A DNA stretch of 64,000 nt from Doryteuthis pealeii (taxonomy: Eukaryota; Mollusca; Cephalopoda; Myopsida; Loliginidae): NCBI GenBank assembly GCA_023376005.1, contig CM042157.1:17504601-17568600 (forward strand), written 5' to 3'. Below, one piece after another: positions 39,801 through 55,140 of the stretch. The position numbers were made by a program, and so were the translations under genes. Every line of letters begins with the position of its first letter. The stretch's first letter is position 1. The notes below the pieces were generated by a model. The model was not told where the DNA came from and did not search any database. It worked only from the letters and a program-made list of their open reading frames with translations.

Positions 39801-42800
39801 CCATAGATGGGGCCCTAACAGGTACTACCACTCTTGGTCAGAGTGGACTAGGGAGCAATGGTGATGAAGGGGTGCTCCACATTCCCCAAACTTCCAAAAC
39901 TGGAACCTCACCATCAGATAGAGTTTAACATCATTCCCAGGACATGAAACCCTCAGCCACCGCCTTCTAGCACCTATATGATAATAAGGGTTGGGGTTTG
40001 TCATAAGGGCAATAGGGTTGGGGCAATCATATAGTAGCACCTATATGATAACCCCAACCCTATTTGGGCTTGACGTGACCAGCCGATTGATCCGAGGGGG
40101 CCTCTCCGACCGCCCGTCTAGTCCAAGTGAGGAGATCTAGTGGGAAGTGATGCTTTCAGCAATACTTGACCGTAATGGCGCCAGTGGTCAGAATTTGAAA
40201 TGAGGTAAAGACAAGTGTAAAAAAATTAAAGAACTTACTGTGGCAAGAACAAGCAAGAGTTTTAAGGAGAGCTGCTTGAGACTTGTGGAGAACTCCCCAG
40301 TTAGGAAGTTATTTAGACTCTCAATCAAAGACTGGAAAAGAAAAAAAAAATAGTACAGCACATTATTAACATTTTAAATAATTAACATTTAAACAATAAA
40401 CATTTAAATATACATTTAAATAATAAACATTTCTCTGAATTTTTTAGATGAGGTTTGATAATTAGTATTATTTGTATTATTCGGACTATTGTCCTCATTT
40501 TCATTGTTATCTGGGGCAGCAATAACATAGAATAATGATTAACACAGCTTAACACCTGTAACCCAGCTATGGTTAGCAGAATGAGAACGGGATATCCCCA
40601 TGGACTGAATAAAGGGTTAGCTTCAAAGTTCCATGATGGCTCCCGTTTACAACAAGAAATACCTGAAGAAGGCCGTAGGGCACATCAGTCGAAACATTGT
40701 ACAGATAACAAAGATGAGAAGAATAGTCTGAATAATACAAATAATACTAATAAACATTTATTCTAATAATTTTTTTTTAAATAGTACAACACATTAAATT
40801 TTGAAAAAAAAAAAAAAAAAAAATAGTAGAGGATTATTTTCAAGTCTAAGAGATTTGGTTGGTTGTTTAGTTGAATGACATATCAACCCTTCTTTTTTTG
40901 ATTTGTTTAAAACATAAAATTCATTAATTTCATGTGGATTAATAAATTGGTTTGGTTTGGTTTGTTTTAAGGCATATCAACCTCAGTCGGTCATTTAATG
41001 CCGACTAAGTTTTGAAATAAATTCATTTAATTAATAAATTAATGGTTACTCCATTTTTTTTATAAATACATTTTTCTATTTAGCCCATAGATAGGACGCT
41101 AACAGGTACTACCACTCCGGGTCAGAGTGGACCAGGGAGCAATGGTGATGAAGAGGTGCTTCACATTCCTCAAACCTCCAAAACTGGTACCTGACCATAA
41201 GATAGTTTAACATCATTCCCAGGGCATGAAGACCTTCGGCCACCGCCATCTAGCATCCATATGATAAAAAGGGTTGGGGTTTGCAATAAAGGTAATAGGT
41301 GCTAGGGCTTGACATGACCAACCGATTGATCAAAGGGGGCCTCTCCGACTGCCCATCTAGCCCAAGTAGGGGCCTAAGTGGAGTGATGCATGTCATGGAC
41401 TGCTCAGCCACCAGGGTTCCATCCTTAAGCATCATGGTTCTCCACCCACAGCCAACAGGTGTCCCCATTAGGGGACCCTTACCCCTCTGTGGAGGTGCAG
41501 TCGGTGTATTCTAACACCCCAGCCGACAGGACGGATCAATAAATTGTTAGAAATGATTAATAAACATTGGTAGTTGACCCTCAGCCACTGCCTTCTAGCA
41601 ATTTGAAGAATACATTCACAACAATCATATAGTTGCTAAGGCTTAACATGACCAACCGATTGCTAGAATGGGGCCTCTCTGATATCTATGATTATTGTTA
41701 ATCCCCTGTATTTCTGAAGGGATGGCCCCTTTTCATATCACGGGCAGGACTTTCCATGGAATATTACAGAAAGCCCGCGAAATACGTGAAGTCACGTGGG
41801 ACCTGGTTGGCTCTCAGTTTCAACTTGGACGTCAGGCAGATAAGATGTTACTGCTTTAGCTGAGGCGCGCTGTGATTAGTTGGAGAAATGAGTTTAGTTT
41901 AAGTAAATAAAAGTTTAATTAAATAATATGGTTTTGTGGTTGATGAATGTCTTGGCAACAAGACTGACCTAGAAGACCAGACACAAAGTCCCCAAGACTA
42001 GGTCCAGACGCTGGAAGAAGAACGTAAGATACCAAAGAAGAATAGAAGTAAGGGAAGAAAGGGTATGCAACAATAGAACCACTTAGTATCTAGGTCACAG
42101 ACTGCTCAGCCACCACAATCCTGTCCTCAGGTATTACAGGTTGCCACCCACAGCTAACAGGTGGCCTCATTAGAGGAGATGGGGGCCAATAGGGTGGGAT
42201 GTCAAAGATACAAATGAAATTACAACTGATTGAAAAAGGATAGAAAAAATGCATGCATGCTCTGGTTGAAAAGAAAAATAACAACTTGGATTTTTTTTGC
42301 ATCTAAGGTAGAGCATCACACCTACCATCAGTTCTCTACCTAAGCATACAGATCAGATTACCCAAACTGAGTTGGTAGAGACCCGTATCAAACCCAGAAC
42401 TTTGCGATTCCCAAGCAGGTGCTCTACTGAGTGAGCTGAACCGACCCCTCCAGTAAATATAACCAACTATTAAAGGATGAAAATTTTCACAGATTTTATT
42501 TGTAGCCTTGTGCCAAACTTAGCAAATATAAACAAATAAAAAGGTTCTTACCTGCATGAGAACCTCGGCCATATCAAAGCCAATGAGGATATTGATGATA
42601 TCAAAGCCATAATTGTTCACACTTTTGCGGAAAACCCCCCGGATCAAAGCACACAATGTCTGAAAAGAGAGATTGAGAAGAAAAACATTAAAAGACAAAG
42701 AAATCAAAATCAAAACATCAAAAAAACCAACACACAGATCTACCATCATCATCTATGAATAAAACACGCACCCCTAACTTTGGATGACAAAATTCTAAAA

Positions 42801-43967
42801 GAAAACAATTCTCATGTATAATACGCACCGACTTTATAGGCCGGGTTAGCTCAGTCGATAGAGCGTTCGGCTAGAAACCACAAGGTTCCTAGTTTGATAC
42901 CGGCCCTCGCCAACTCAGCGTATGAGTAGCACAGGGATCTGTGCGGTAAAGTAAGGAGCTGATGGTAGGTGTGGCACTCCACCTCAGACGCCTCCTTGTC
43001 TAGCGCCTTTGAAAGGGGATAGACTCCCTCACTGACTGGCTGATACCGACTTTAGGCCGCCTCGACGACTTTACTTTTTTACTTATAGATTTTGTAGTAC
43101 ATTCTGACACTATTGTAATATAATAACTGGTCGCCATTGGTTTTTAAGGGGTTAAACCTTAAAGTTTAGTAAATGAAAGATAATAACAGAATTTTATTCA
43201 TACGAATTACGAAAAATCATAAGTACTTATTTACATGAGTGATGGAGAAATTAAGAGTGCAAGAAAACAATGACCGAGTTTGATCCAGTTTACACTGCAT
43301 AGGCACAGAAAATGTGTAGGTGTAGCCCATAACCAATAAAAACAGGCTGCATGGGCGAGGTGTGTCTACAGGAAAAACTGCATAGGTGTCACGATCAAGG
43401 AGGCATGACCCTGTGCATATCAACTCTTGAGGGTCGGGTCACTTACTTTTTATTTAAAAAAAAAAAATTCTTTTTAATCAAATTTTTTTTAACCAGATTT
43501 TAAAAGTTCATGGGATTCGCTTAATAACTTCAGACATCATGTAATAGTTTCCCATTTTGCTTTTCGGCTTTGGTTTAAATTAAACAAATAACCCAAAGAC
43601 AAGCAAAAAGATATTGCGAAAAAAGAAAAAGAACCACAAACTTCTCAAGAATATGGCTTCTCACCTGTGTGTGTTTGCATATGTGCCACTAAAGTTTGAA
43701 TTATGTGAAAAGGAAGCACCACACACTACACAAAAATGTGGCTTCTCTCCTCTACAAATTTTTTTTTTGTAAAAAGGATGAGCCACACACTTCACAAGAA
43801 TGTGGCTCTGTGTGTTTGCATATGCTACTCCAAAATTGATTTTACTGAAAAGGAAGAGCCACACACTTCACACAAACATGGTTTATCTCCTTTGTGCATT
43901 TGCATATTTCCACAAAATTGGACTCAGAAAATAAAGAGATTTCATATAAATATGATTTCAATCCTGT

Positions 43968-44011
<44 letters not shown>

Positions 44012-47000
44012 TACCGATTTGATTTTCATCAAAAGAAACAACTCCATATTTCACAAGAATATTCTTTTTTCCAGTTTGTTTATATCCCAATGTAAGTATA
44101 TCAAACTTGTGGGTTCATTTTTATCAAATTCTTAGATGGAAGTTGTATAAAGTGCTATTTCTAAGATTTCTAGATACAGTTTGGTGATTTTCCGAGTTAC
44201 TCACATGAATGGCATTGACAATTCGAATGGGACTGGCCTGTTGCTTCAACGTTTCCACACATTTGTAAAACCACAAATTGATATTTTCCTGAAAAAAAAT
44301 AAATCAAAATTAAATAATTATCAATAATCAAGATTGTTAATGTTATGGTTATTGCCCTTAGTTTCCATTTACAGCCACCAGGAGCTGCCTGCTAAAAAAA
44401 TTCTAAGTTATTAAATCTAAATAATTCAATTCATTTAAGCAGAATAAACAAAGGTTTGTTTTTGTTTAACGGCATATCAACTCTGTGGGTTATTTAATGC
44501 CAAATCATTTTTTTTTTTTTGTATATGATTTGTATGTAAATAATTTATTTTTAAAGAAATTGTTAGTACTAGTACAAAATAAAAAACGCCCTCTGGGTGA
44601 TGTAAAAAGATTTTTGAAATATATTGCCTGAGGGGTGGGAGTTAAAAATTCAGTGTCAGTTAGTTTGTACCCTAAGTAAGTAAAATCATCAAATTCATTA
44701 AAGGATTAAAAAATAAAACAATTTGAAATGTAAACTTTAAATATGTATTAAAATAAAACAAACTATATATAGATATATAATACCAGTCATGTATTTATTA
44801 AAACTTGTTTTAAAAAACAATGAGGACTGTCTAATGTTGCATGTTCAAATTTTGAGTGTATTTATTCTATGTTATGACGATTTTGTGTAATCAGTGACGT
44901 AGTTTTTGTTACAGACAAAAACCGGAAGCGAATCTCCATTATTAATAGATGAGACAACAGTTGGTAATCAATTTTGTTTTACAGGTGTATTATTGTAGAA
45001 CTCATCTTTTGGTCTACTTAACCCATAGATGGGACCCTAACAGGTACTACCACTCCGGGTCAGAATGGACCTGGGAGTAATGGCAATGAAGGGGTATTTC
45101 ACATTAAGCAGAGCTCCAGATGCAGTTTAATGTCATACCCAAGACACTGAGACCCTTAGCCACTGCCTTCTAGTACATATATGATAAAAAGGATTAGGGG
45201 TTTGCAATAAGGGTCAGGACAATCATATAGGTGCTAGGGCTTGACATGAACAGCCGATTGATCGGAAGGAGCCTCTCTGACTGCCTATCTAGCCTAAGTG
45301 GAGTGTTGCATGTCATGGACTGCTCAACCAGCAGAATTCCATCCTTTAGCATTATGGATTGCCACTCACAGCCAACAGGTGTCCCCATTGGGTGGGGGGC
45401 TTACCCCTCCACCAAGGTGTAGTTAGCATATTCTACAGCCCCAGCTGACAGGACTAAAAACAAACAAAGGTCAAGGGACAAATAAATTCAGTGACAAGAG
45501 CTCTTACTTAGACTGGTATCATCAAAGATGTCAAATTTAGTTTGGTTTGTTTTACGGCATATCAACCTCAGTTGATCATTTAATGCCGATAAAGTTTTGA
45601 AATAAATTCATTCTTAATGGATACTCAATTTTTTTTTTATAAAGACATTTTTCTATTTAACCCATAGATGGGCCCTAACAGGTACTACCACTCTGGGTCA
45701 GAGTGGACCAGGAAGCAATGGTGATGAAGGAGTATCCACATTCCACAAACCTCCAGAATTGTAATCTCCATCAAATGAAAAATTTAATGTCATTCCCAGG
45801 ACATGAAGACCCTCAGCCACCACCTTCTAGCACCCATATGATAAAATGTGTTGTGGCTTGCTATAAGGGCAATAGCATCATATAGGTGCCAGGGGTTGAC
45901 ATGACCAGCAGATTGATCGGAGAGGGATGCTGGAAATTTTTGGCTGTTTTCTATGATCATGTATATCTATATCTGGTCAAATATTCAGCCATATCCAGTA
46001 GAGGTGTCTCGTCGTGGATTAATGGTTAGTAAGCTAGTCTCACAATTCTATTACTACTGAAAAGCGAGTTCTATTCTAGCTGGACGTCTCATACTTTTGA
46101 CCTTGTGTCAAATACTACCTGTAGGATAATTTCTTTTTCTTTTCAGCAATATCCAGTATTCAGTTGGATATAAAGATCTATATCTGATACATCACTACGT
46201 ATCATCATCATGTCGCTCATGCAGCACGGGTATCCATGACAATCTCTCGCCAACCTTCCCTATCATTCATTGCACCTGGAGCTCCTCTGCGGAGCAGCCA
46301 GCATCTTCACATAGCTGGTCAATGTAGGTCCTTGCTGGGCGCCCCACACTTGCATGTCCATGTGTTGGCTTCCACAGGAGAACGTCCCTTATGAGTTCAT
46401 CCTTGCTTCTCTACTGTCTCACTCGGATAGTTTGTGAGATGGGGGGCAGGTGATTGGGGTGCTGTTTCCATGACTTCTTCAAGACTGCACGCAGCATTCT
46501 TGTGCAGCTCCCATCTAGCTTAATCTCAAGACGCTTTGTTAGGGTCCAGGTGGTGCAGCCATATAGCAGCACCGACACAACCACAGCCTGGAAGAACTTT
46601 TTATGAAAAAAATGTATTTAGCTAAGAGAATTTATTACCTTTAAAGAGACCAAAGCATCACCATTTAATTTGTCAAACTCTGCTTCTATATAAGATGACT
46701 TGACCTGGGAAAAGAGGAAAAGAAAAATGATCAAATAATTAACACATAATTATGGAAGGTGAAATTACACACAATAACAGCAACTTTAAAAATCAATCAA
46801 ACCACAGTCTCGGTTCAAAAGGTCATCAAAAAAAAAAATTCCTCAACTTCTGAGCCACTGAAATCTTAAAGAACACATTAAACCCCTTTTAACTCTTAAC
46901 ATCCTGTTGGGAATTTTCTAAGTCCAGAGCCCCAATCCCTTAAGGTTTTATAAAAAAAAAGGCTTAAAATGGCCTTTTCATTTAAAGTTACCAGTTTATT

Positions 47001-49822
47001 TCCCATAAATCAAAGACTGCTAAATATGACTAATATTACATTTAAACAAAGGCTATCATTTGGGGTGGATTAGGAAACGAATGTTTTTTGTTTTACGGCA
47101 TATCAACCTCAGTGGGTCATTTAATGCCGATAAAGTTTTGAAATAAATCAATTCTTAATGGATAATACAATTTTTTTATAAATACATTTTTCTATTTAAC
47201 CCATAGATGGGACCATAACAGGTACTACCACTTTCAGAGTGGACCAGGGAGCAATGGTGATGAAGGGGTGCTCTACATTCCCCAAACCTCCAAAACTGGA
47301 ACCTCACCATCAGATAGAATTTAACGTCATTCCCAGGACATGTAGACCCGCAGCCACCGCCTTCTAGCACCCATATGATAAAAAGGGGTTGGGGCTTGCC
47401 ATGAGGGCAATAGGGTTGGGAAAATCATATAGGTGCTAGGGCTTGACGTGACCAGCCGATTGATCGGAGGGGGCCTCTCCGAAGCAATCTCAGTCCATCA
47501 GCCTGGTGAGACATTGTTAAATTTGCACCTAAATTTGTTCAACTCAAAATTTCTAGCAGTTATCTGGTTCAATCTTTAAAATATTTCTATGGTTCCAGAG
47601 ATGCTGATAGGTACACGTCCTGCGTCCCTGACGCGCAAAAATCTAAAAGGATGCAGTATAATCATATCCCTACATCCCAGTGTTTTTCTTTTTTCTTCCC
47701 CCACCATTTCAAGCTGACTGTAAATACATTTCAATAGTTTCTTAGAAACAAATTACACAGGATAAGTTACAAGGTAGGAGTTAGACGGCTTTAGTTAGGA
47801 CCCATGAATTTTCCCAGGGACTCATTGAAAGCAAATATGTGTCCCAAGACACACTAAATCAAAAAGCTATCAGCATCACCGTGTGTATATATATATATGA
47901 AAAGGTAAAATGGATATGAATCCGACAATATGTGTAGAAAGTTTTGTAGAAAAAACAACAAGATGTTTAAAGTTTTGCTGACAGAAATCTGTTTCGACCG
48001 TATGCGGTCTTTATCAAAGCAACATTGTAAATGGAAAAACGAAATAAATATATCATTAATAGTGATTAATGATATATTCATTTCGTTTTTCCATGGTTAA
48101 AGAGCCCAGTCTGCCCTGCTATTTACCCATAGCTGGAGGGAGGATTGGATTTATACCTTTCCCAAAGATATTAGCGCCTAGTTAAATGCAAACAGCTTCA
48201 TTGAGGATTGCAAATAAGTACATACATACACACCTAGCATAAAAATGAAGATACCAGCTTACACAAATAGAAATAAAACTAGAATCATACATGTAGTAGT
48301 AGTGGTGGTGGTGGTGATGTTTGTTATTGTGGTGGTATTGGCCATAAAATTAATAGAAATGACCTATGATTTCATAAACACAATAGGTATATATTGGACA
48401 ACATAGCTGAAGCCAGCAGCTGTTGGCTGACAATCACTCACGCTGCATATGAATATCTACTTTTAAATTGATTTTTAATATCCTGTTCTATAAGGTTTTT
48501 CTCTTGTTTTTTTTTTATAAAGTCTTTTCGGTTATTTATTTCCTATAAGTCTAACATGATCAAAGGGAAACCGCACTTGACTGTTTGTTTTTTTATACTA
48601 ATAAACATTTATTCTAATTTTTTTTTTTAAATAGTACAACACATTATTAAATTAAAAAAAAAAATAGTAGAGGATTATTTTCAAGTCTAAGAGATTTGGT
48701 TGGTTGTTTAGTTGAATGACATATCAACCCTTCTTTTTTTGATTTGTTTAAAACATAAAATTCATGTGGATTTCATGTGGATTAATAAATTGGTTTGTTT
48801 TAAGGCATATCAACCTCAGTGGGTGATTTAATGCTGACAAAGTTGTGAAATAAATTCATTCTTAATGCATAATACAATTTTGTTTATCAACTCATGTTTT
48901 TCTATTTAACCCATAGATGGGACCCTAACAGATACTACCACTCTGGGTCAGAGTGGAGCAGGGAGCAATGGTGGTGAAGGGGTGTTCCACATTCCCCAAA
49001 CCTCCAAAACTGGAACCTCACCATCGGATAGAGTTTAACATTATTCCCAGGACATGTAGACCCTCAGCCACTGCCTTCTAGCTTGCCATAAGGGCAATAG
49101 GGTTGGGACAATCATGTAGTTGTTAGGACCCCAGAAGGAGATGGTAGTGATGAAGTAAGGACAAAAAGACCCCATCACATTTCCTCTACTCACTCCCAAT
49201 TATATACCCAGCAGATGAATGGGTATATGACATATTGGGTCATTTCCTATAACTCTAACATAAACAAAGGGGAACCACTCTTGACTGATAGATTATTTAT
49301 TTATTTATTTATTGATCTACTAGGAAAAAAGAAGTTAGGGTTAGTTTAATGGGAAAATAACTAATTTATCAGTCAAGAGTGGTTCCCCTTTGTTTATGTT
49401 GGAGTTATGGGAAATAACCACACATTGTGTTAAGAATTCCAAGAAGTGGTTCAACTGTCAAAAAAATGTCCTGTATGTTAATGACTTATAATGCTTGACA
49501 GTATCTAACACCCTCTTTCACTGCCATTGTATGAAATACTATTTGTATGAGCTGATTACCCCCCCCTCACTATTTGCCCTACCTTTGCTCTCTCTCTCTC
49601 TCTCTCTCTAAAGAGAAAAATATTATTTGTATGAGCTGATCACCCCCCCTCACTATTTTCCCTACCTTCACTCTCTCTCTCTCTCTCTAAAGAGAAAAAT
49701 ACTATTTGTATGAGCTGATTACCCCCTCACTATTTGACCTACCTTCACTCTTTCTATCTCTCTTTCTCTCTAAAGAGAAAAATACTATTTGTACGAGCTG
49801 ATTACCCCCTCACTATTTTCCC

Positions 49823-49856
<34 letters not shown>

Positions 49857-52800
49857 AAGAGAAATATAGAGTTGCAGTTATAACTGTGAAAACTCAAACT
49901 TGTTTAGCTAACACTAACATACATAATGTACAAGATAATAAGGTTATCTTAGAAATTATTCCATAAAATTACATAATGGAATAAACAGAAGCCTATTTTT
50001 CTAGTAATTAATAATCTCTAATGATAAATGCTAATGTCAGTATTTCAAATTTTTTCAACTCTGCTCCTAGAAGCCATAGCCCAAGATATCATACCATTTT
50101 GGAATCAGCAAATTAAAAACATTCCAGACCGAATCCAGATCCACAATCTTGGATTCTCAAGCTTTAATTTCATGTTCACACAAAAAAATGCAACAAGCAA
50201 GCACCAAAAATAAACTGACATTATGAGAAAGAAAATTATAAACAAATACACATTCCAATGGATATTTCTCTAGGACGATGTAAAACACATTAGCTTGGAC
50301 TATAGATAGAATTATCTTAGTCATCCCATCCCAGATATGATGTGGCATGCGGTCGGAAAAAAAAGTTATTTAAATACTTTTCATGTATACTACGTACCCC
50401 TAAAATAAACTGATATAATTATGGTAAGCTTCAAAATTCTTTGCCTCAAGGAAGTCTGATTAAATATACCAAATGACTGTAATCATCTGAACTGCACGAA
50501 ACTTAATGGCTGGTACAAGGCCACACTGATCTTTTAAACTCTTATTTCTCTTGGTTGCAGATTTAAAAAATCAAAAATAAATTAAACACCCTGGCAATCA
50601 GCACTCTCAAATAACATTTTATAATTCAAATTTAATTTCCAAAATTTATGGTGAATTTTTTTTCTAGAAAATAATCTCTCATAATAAAGTCAGTGTATCA
50701 CATTTTTTCAACTTTACTCCTAGAGGCTGTAGCTCAACATATCATACCATTTTGGAATCGTGAACAAATTAATGAACAAATTAAAAACATTCTGGGCAAA
50801 TCCAGACCAGCAACCTGAAATTTTGAATTCTCAAGTTTTAATTACAGCAATTGTTTCTGGTAATTTTGTATGTGATTTTTGTGACACATTTTTTTGTATG
50901 ATAACAATTTTTATAACTTGGGAATACATTTTTGGAATAATCAAAATCAATTGCAAAATCCAGCAAAAGTCACTCATGAAATAAAAATAATGGTAGAGAA
51001 ATTAAGGACCTACATGCATCAAACCCTCTTTAAATTAAGTAGCAATAGAATTATCATCAAACTTTTAAAGGGTAAGCATAAATATGCCATTTATTATGCA
51101 GCTTTGCAATAAGTTTCAAATAGAAAAATTATATCATTGTTTTTGATGAAAGCTCTTGTTTGAAAAATATTTCTCAAGTGTAATAGAATATAATATATAC
51201 TCTAGGTATAAACAGAGATGCTGATAGGTACGCGTCCTGCATCCCTGATACATGAAAATCTAAAAGAACGCAGAAAATCATATCCATGCATCCCAGTGAT
51301 TTTTGTTTTTTTTAGGTACAAGGTAGGGGTTAGGCGGCTACAATTTATTAAGAAACTTTAGTTGGGACCCATCAAATTTCCCGGGACTTATTCTCAATCA
51401 AAAACACGCTGCAAGAGCTAGCTTAATTGCTACCTTATAGGTCAGCTTTTAAGCTAGTAGAAAAATAAATTCAACAACCAGGATGACTTCTATAATTCAA
51501 ATCCATTTCCAAAATTTATGGTGAATTTTTTTTAATAGAAAATAATTTTTTCTTCCCCTACCATTTCCAGCTAACTGGAAATACATTTCAATATTTTCTT
51601 CGAAACCAATTACACTGTATGAGATACAAGGTAGGGTTTAGATGGCTTTAGTTGTTCACAGATAAAAACTCTACAATTTACTAAGAAACTTTAGTTGGGA
51701 CCCATCAAATTTCCCGGGGACTTATTGAAATCATATCCATGCATCCCAGGACACACTAAATTAAAAAGCTATCACCATCACTGCATAAAGTGAAATTGTT
51801 GAGCCAAAAGTCCCAATTAAAAACATGCTGCAGGAGCTAGCGTAATTGCTATCTTAAAAAAATAAATTCAACACCCAGCTATAATTCAAATCAATTTCCA
51901 AAATTTATGGTGAATCTTTTATTTAATAGAAAATAATACATCATAAAACTCTAAAACATAAGAGAGAATGGACCATATGACCTTTAGGCACCCCTTTTAC
52001 AATCCCATTTCATAAGGACATATTTTTCATTTACACTGTCAAAATCCAGTTACAGGTTAGGGTTAGGGGTTAGTTTTATAATTTTTTTTTTAAACTAAAA
52101 TCATCTGTTAACAAACAACCGGATTTTGACAGTGTAAATGAAAAAAAAATGTCCTTATGAAACGAGATCGCAAAAGGAGTGCCGAAAGGTCATATAGTCC
52201 GAGAGAATAAACATTAAGATACTTGAAGCCTCAAAATCTTACATCAACCTTAAGCATCGGGTTGACTGCATAATAGACTTACATCCAAAGCACTATTTCC
52301 TGCGAGATCACACTAGTTAAGCAGCCAAGAATCTCTTCAGTACTTAGATGGGTGACTGCTTAGTAAGAACAGGTAATGTAAGCAACCTAAAGCCTCTATA
52401 CCAGACTAAACAAAACTTAGTCAATGACAATAATCATTAACTATTTTGTCAGTTTTCAATGGGACGATGATAAAAAAAAACACTCAAACCTTGCCCTACA
52501 CAATACTATCTTCATTTGCCACTGTGTATAGATATATTTATCTATTTAAGAAAAGAGATTAAAGGTTTCTAAGAGTGTGTATGTGTATTTCAGTTTGTAT
52601 AAAATCATGTATGATTATCCTTAATTTTATATTGATATATATATATATATATCAGTCATTTGCATTTGCTATTATTTTATCTTGCTATCTTAAAATTCAG
52701 GATTTATTGGCCTCATAAAACCAAAATAAATATGACAACAATTCATGAATTAGTTTTTTTTATCCAACTACTCTTTACTTTTTTTGTTGTTCGTAGCAAA

Positions 52801-53771
52801 AATTTAATAACACACAAAATATGTATTTATGCATGTATATTTTGTTTTATGGTATATCAACCACGGTGGGTCATTTAATGCTGGCAAAGTTATAAAAGAT
52901 TTGTAACGATAGTTTGGAAGAAATATTTTTAAACTCAATTTTTTTTGTAAACAAATTTTCTATTTAACCATAGATGGGACGAAGAGGTACTACCACTCCA
53001 GGTCAGAGTGGACCAGGGAGCAATGGTGGAACCTCACCATCAGAGAGTTTAAGTGATTCCCAGGACATGAAGACCCTCAGCCATCACTTCTAGCATGTGA
53101 CCAGCCGACTGATCAGAGGGGGCTCTCCGAAGTAAGGGCCAAACGGAGTGTTGCATGTCATGGACTGCTCATCCACTTTGGTTCCATCCTTAAGCATCAC
53201 GGGTCGCCACCCACAGCCAACAAGTGGCCCCATTGGGGGAGTCTTACCCCTCTGCAGAGGGACACATAAAATAAAGTCTTAAATTTACATATACAGGTAA
53301 GTTTATATAAAAGCAGATAATGGCAAAGATAAAAATTTATATATAATACATAAACAAAAGCTACTTTTAGAAATTGATCATTCCTATATATATATATATA
53401 TATATCATACACACATACAGTGATACCTTGACTTACAAGTTTAATTCATTCCACTTGTAACTCAATTTCCTTGTGTATCAAATCAAATAGTACTGTATTG
53501 TATAAAAAAATAATGAAACAGAATGTAATGAATTATGCACTGTAATATATTTTAATGTTTTTTTTATAAAAAATATTTTTCTTTTTGCAATAAATTTAGA
53601 AACTTAAATATTTTTAGTGAACTTATTAACATAAGTGCATTTGAAGCTTACTCGTACCTTAAATTTGAGCTTTCAACACAAAGCAAAAAAATCAACTGAC
53701 TCACAGCTCGTAACTTAGAAAACATCTAAGTTGGGGCGCTCGTAAATCAAGGTACCTCTGCGTATGTGATT

Positions 53772-53822
<51 letters not shown>

Positions 53823-55102
53823 TGCTGATAGGTATGCTTCCTGCATCCCCAAGGCACAAAAATCTAAAAGGATGCAATAAAATCGTATCCATGAATCCCA
53901 GTATTTTTCTTTTTTCTTCCCTCACCATTTCAAGCTAACTGTAAATACATTCAATAGTTTTCAAGAAACGTATTACACAAGATAGGTTACAAGGTAGGAG
54001 TTAGACAGCATGAATTTTCCTGGTGACTCATTCAAAGCAAATATGTGTGTCCCAGGACGCACTAAATCAAAAAGCTATCAGCATCACTGTATATATATTT
54101 AAGCAAAAATACTTTTTATCTCACCTTAGCTTATCTATAACTATTAGTTTCATGTATTTATATAAAAATAAAAAAATCTTTTATCAAAACATGGCCAGCT
54201 CAGATTAATCATTATATACTATAATTTATGGCTCCATACACAATCCCCACAGTGATGCTCCAGAAGTGGAACTTCACCATCAGATAAAGTTTAACATCAT
54301 ACCCAGGCCATGATGACCCTCAGCTACCACCTTCTAGCACATATGATAAAAAGGGTTGGGGGTTGCCATAAGGGCAATAGTGTTGGGACAATCATATAGG
54401 TGCTAGGGGTTTCTTTGGGAAAGCCATGTACTAGAAGTATTTACTCCATCTTTCCTCTGTGTATGGAATCAAATACCTTGCAGAAATCTACAAAAAAATG
54501 TGTTGCTTGAAATCTTTTTGCATGTACTCTTTCGATTATTCTACAATTTGACAAAATCTGAGAAATTGTGGATCGATTTCTGCAAAAACCATTCTGATTT
54601 TTCAACTTCAGGTTGGATATCATTGCAAAGTAGAGCATTATAAACATTAGCAGCTACAGCAGTAAGAGTTATCTGCCCCTGTAATTCTTAGTGATAAGAA
54701 GATTGCCTCAAAGCTACATTCTTTTTACTGATTGGTCAAATAATTATTTTTTTTATTCATCTATTTGACCTTATAATGTAAAAAAAGTAAAGTCGTCAGG
54801 GCGGCCTAATGTCGGTATCAGCCATGCAGCGAGGGAGTCTCTCCCCTTTTCACTAGCACTAGACCAAGGAGATTATTTTAGCGTCTGAGGTGGAGTGCCA
54901 CACCTACCATCAGCTCCTTCACTGTGCTACTCATACGCTGAGTTGGCGAGGGCGGGTATCGAACTAGGAACCTTGTGGTTTCTAGCCGAACGCTCTACCG
55001 ACTGAGCTTTTGATGTAATTGATTTTATACTAAAAACAATTTAATATTAAAACTATTAATTTGCTTCTCCTCCATGTTTTTCTTTATTTCAATAGTGTGA
55101 AA

Positions 55103-55140
<38 letters not shown>

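Noticed and set aside
42841..42915. Possible tRNA gene at the head of a SINE
   Set aside because: The body downstream is the SINE family A found at least a dozen times here; the cloverleaf is not complete.
43736..44095. 119-residue plus-strand open frame
   Set aside because: It is the antisense of the zinc-finger remnant plus a TA microsatellite (IYIYIY).
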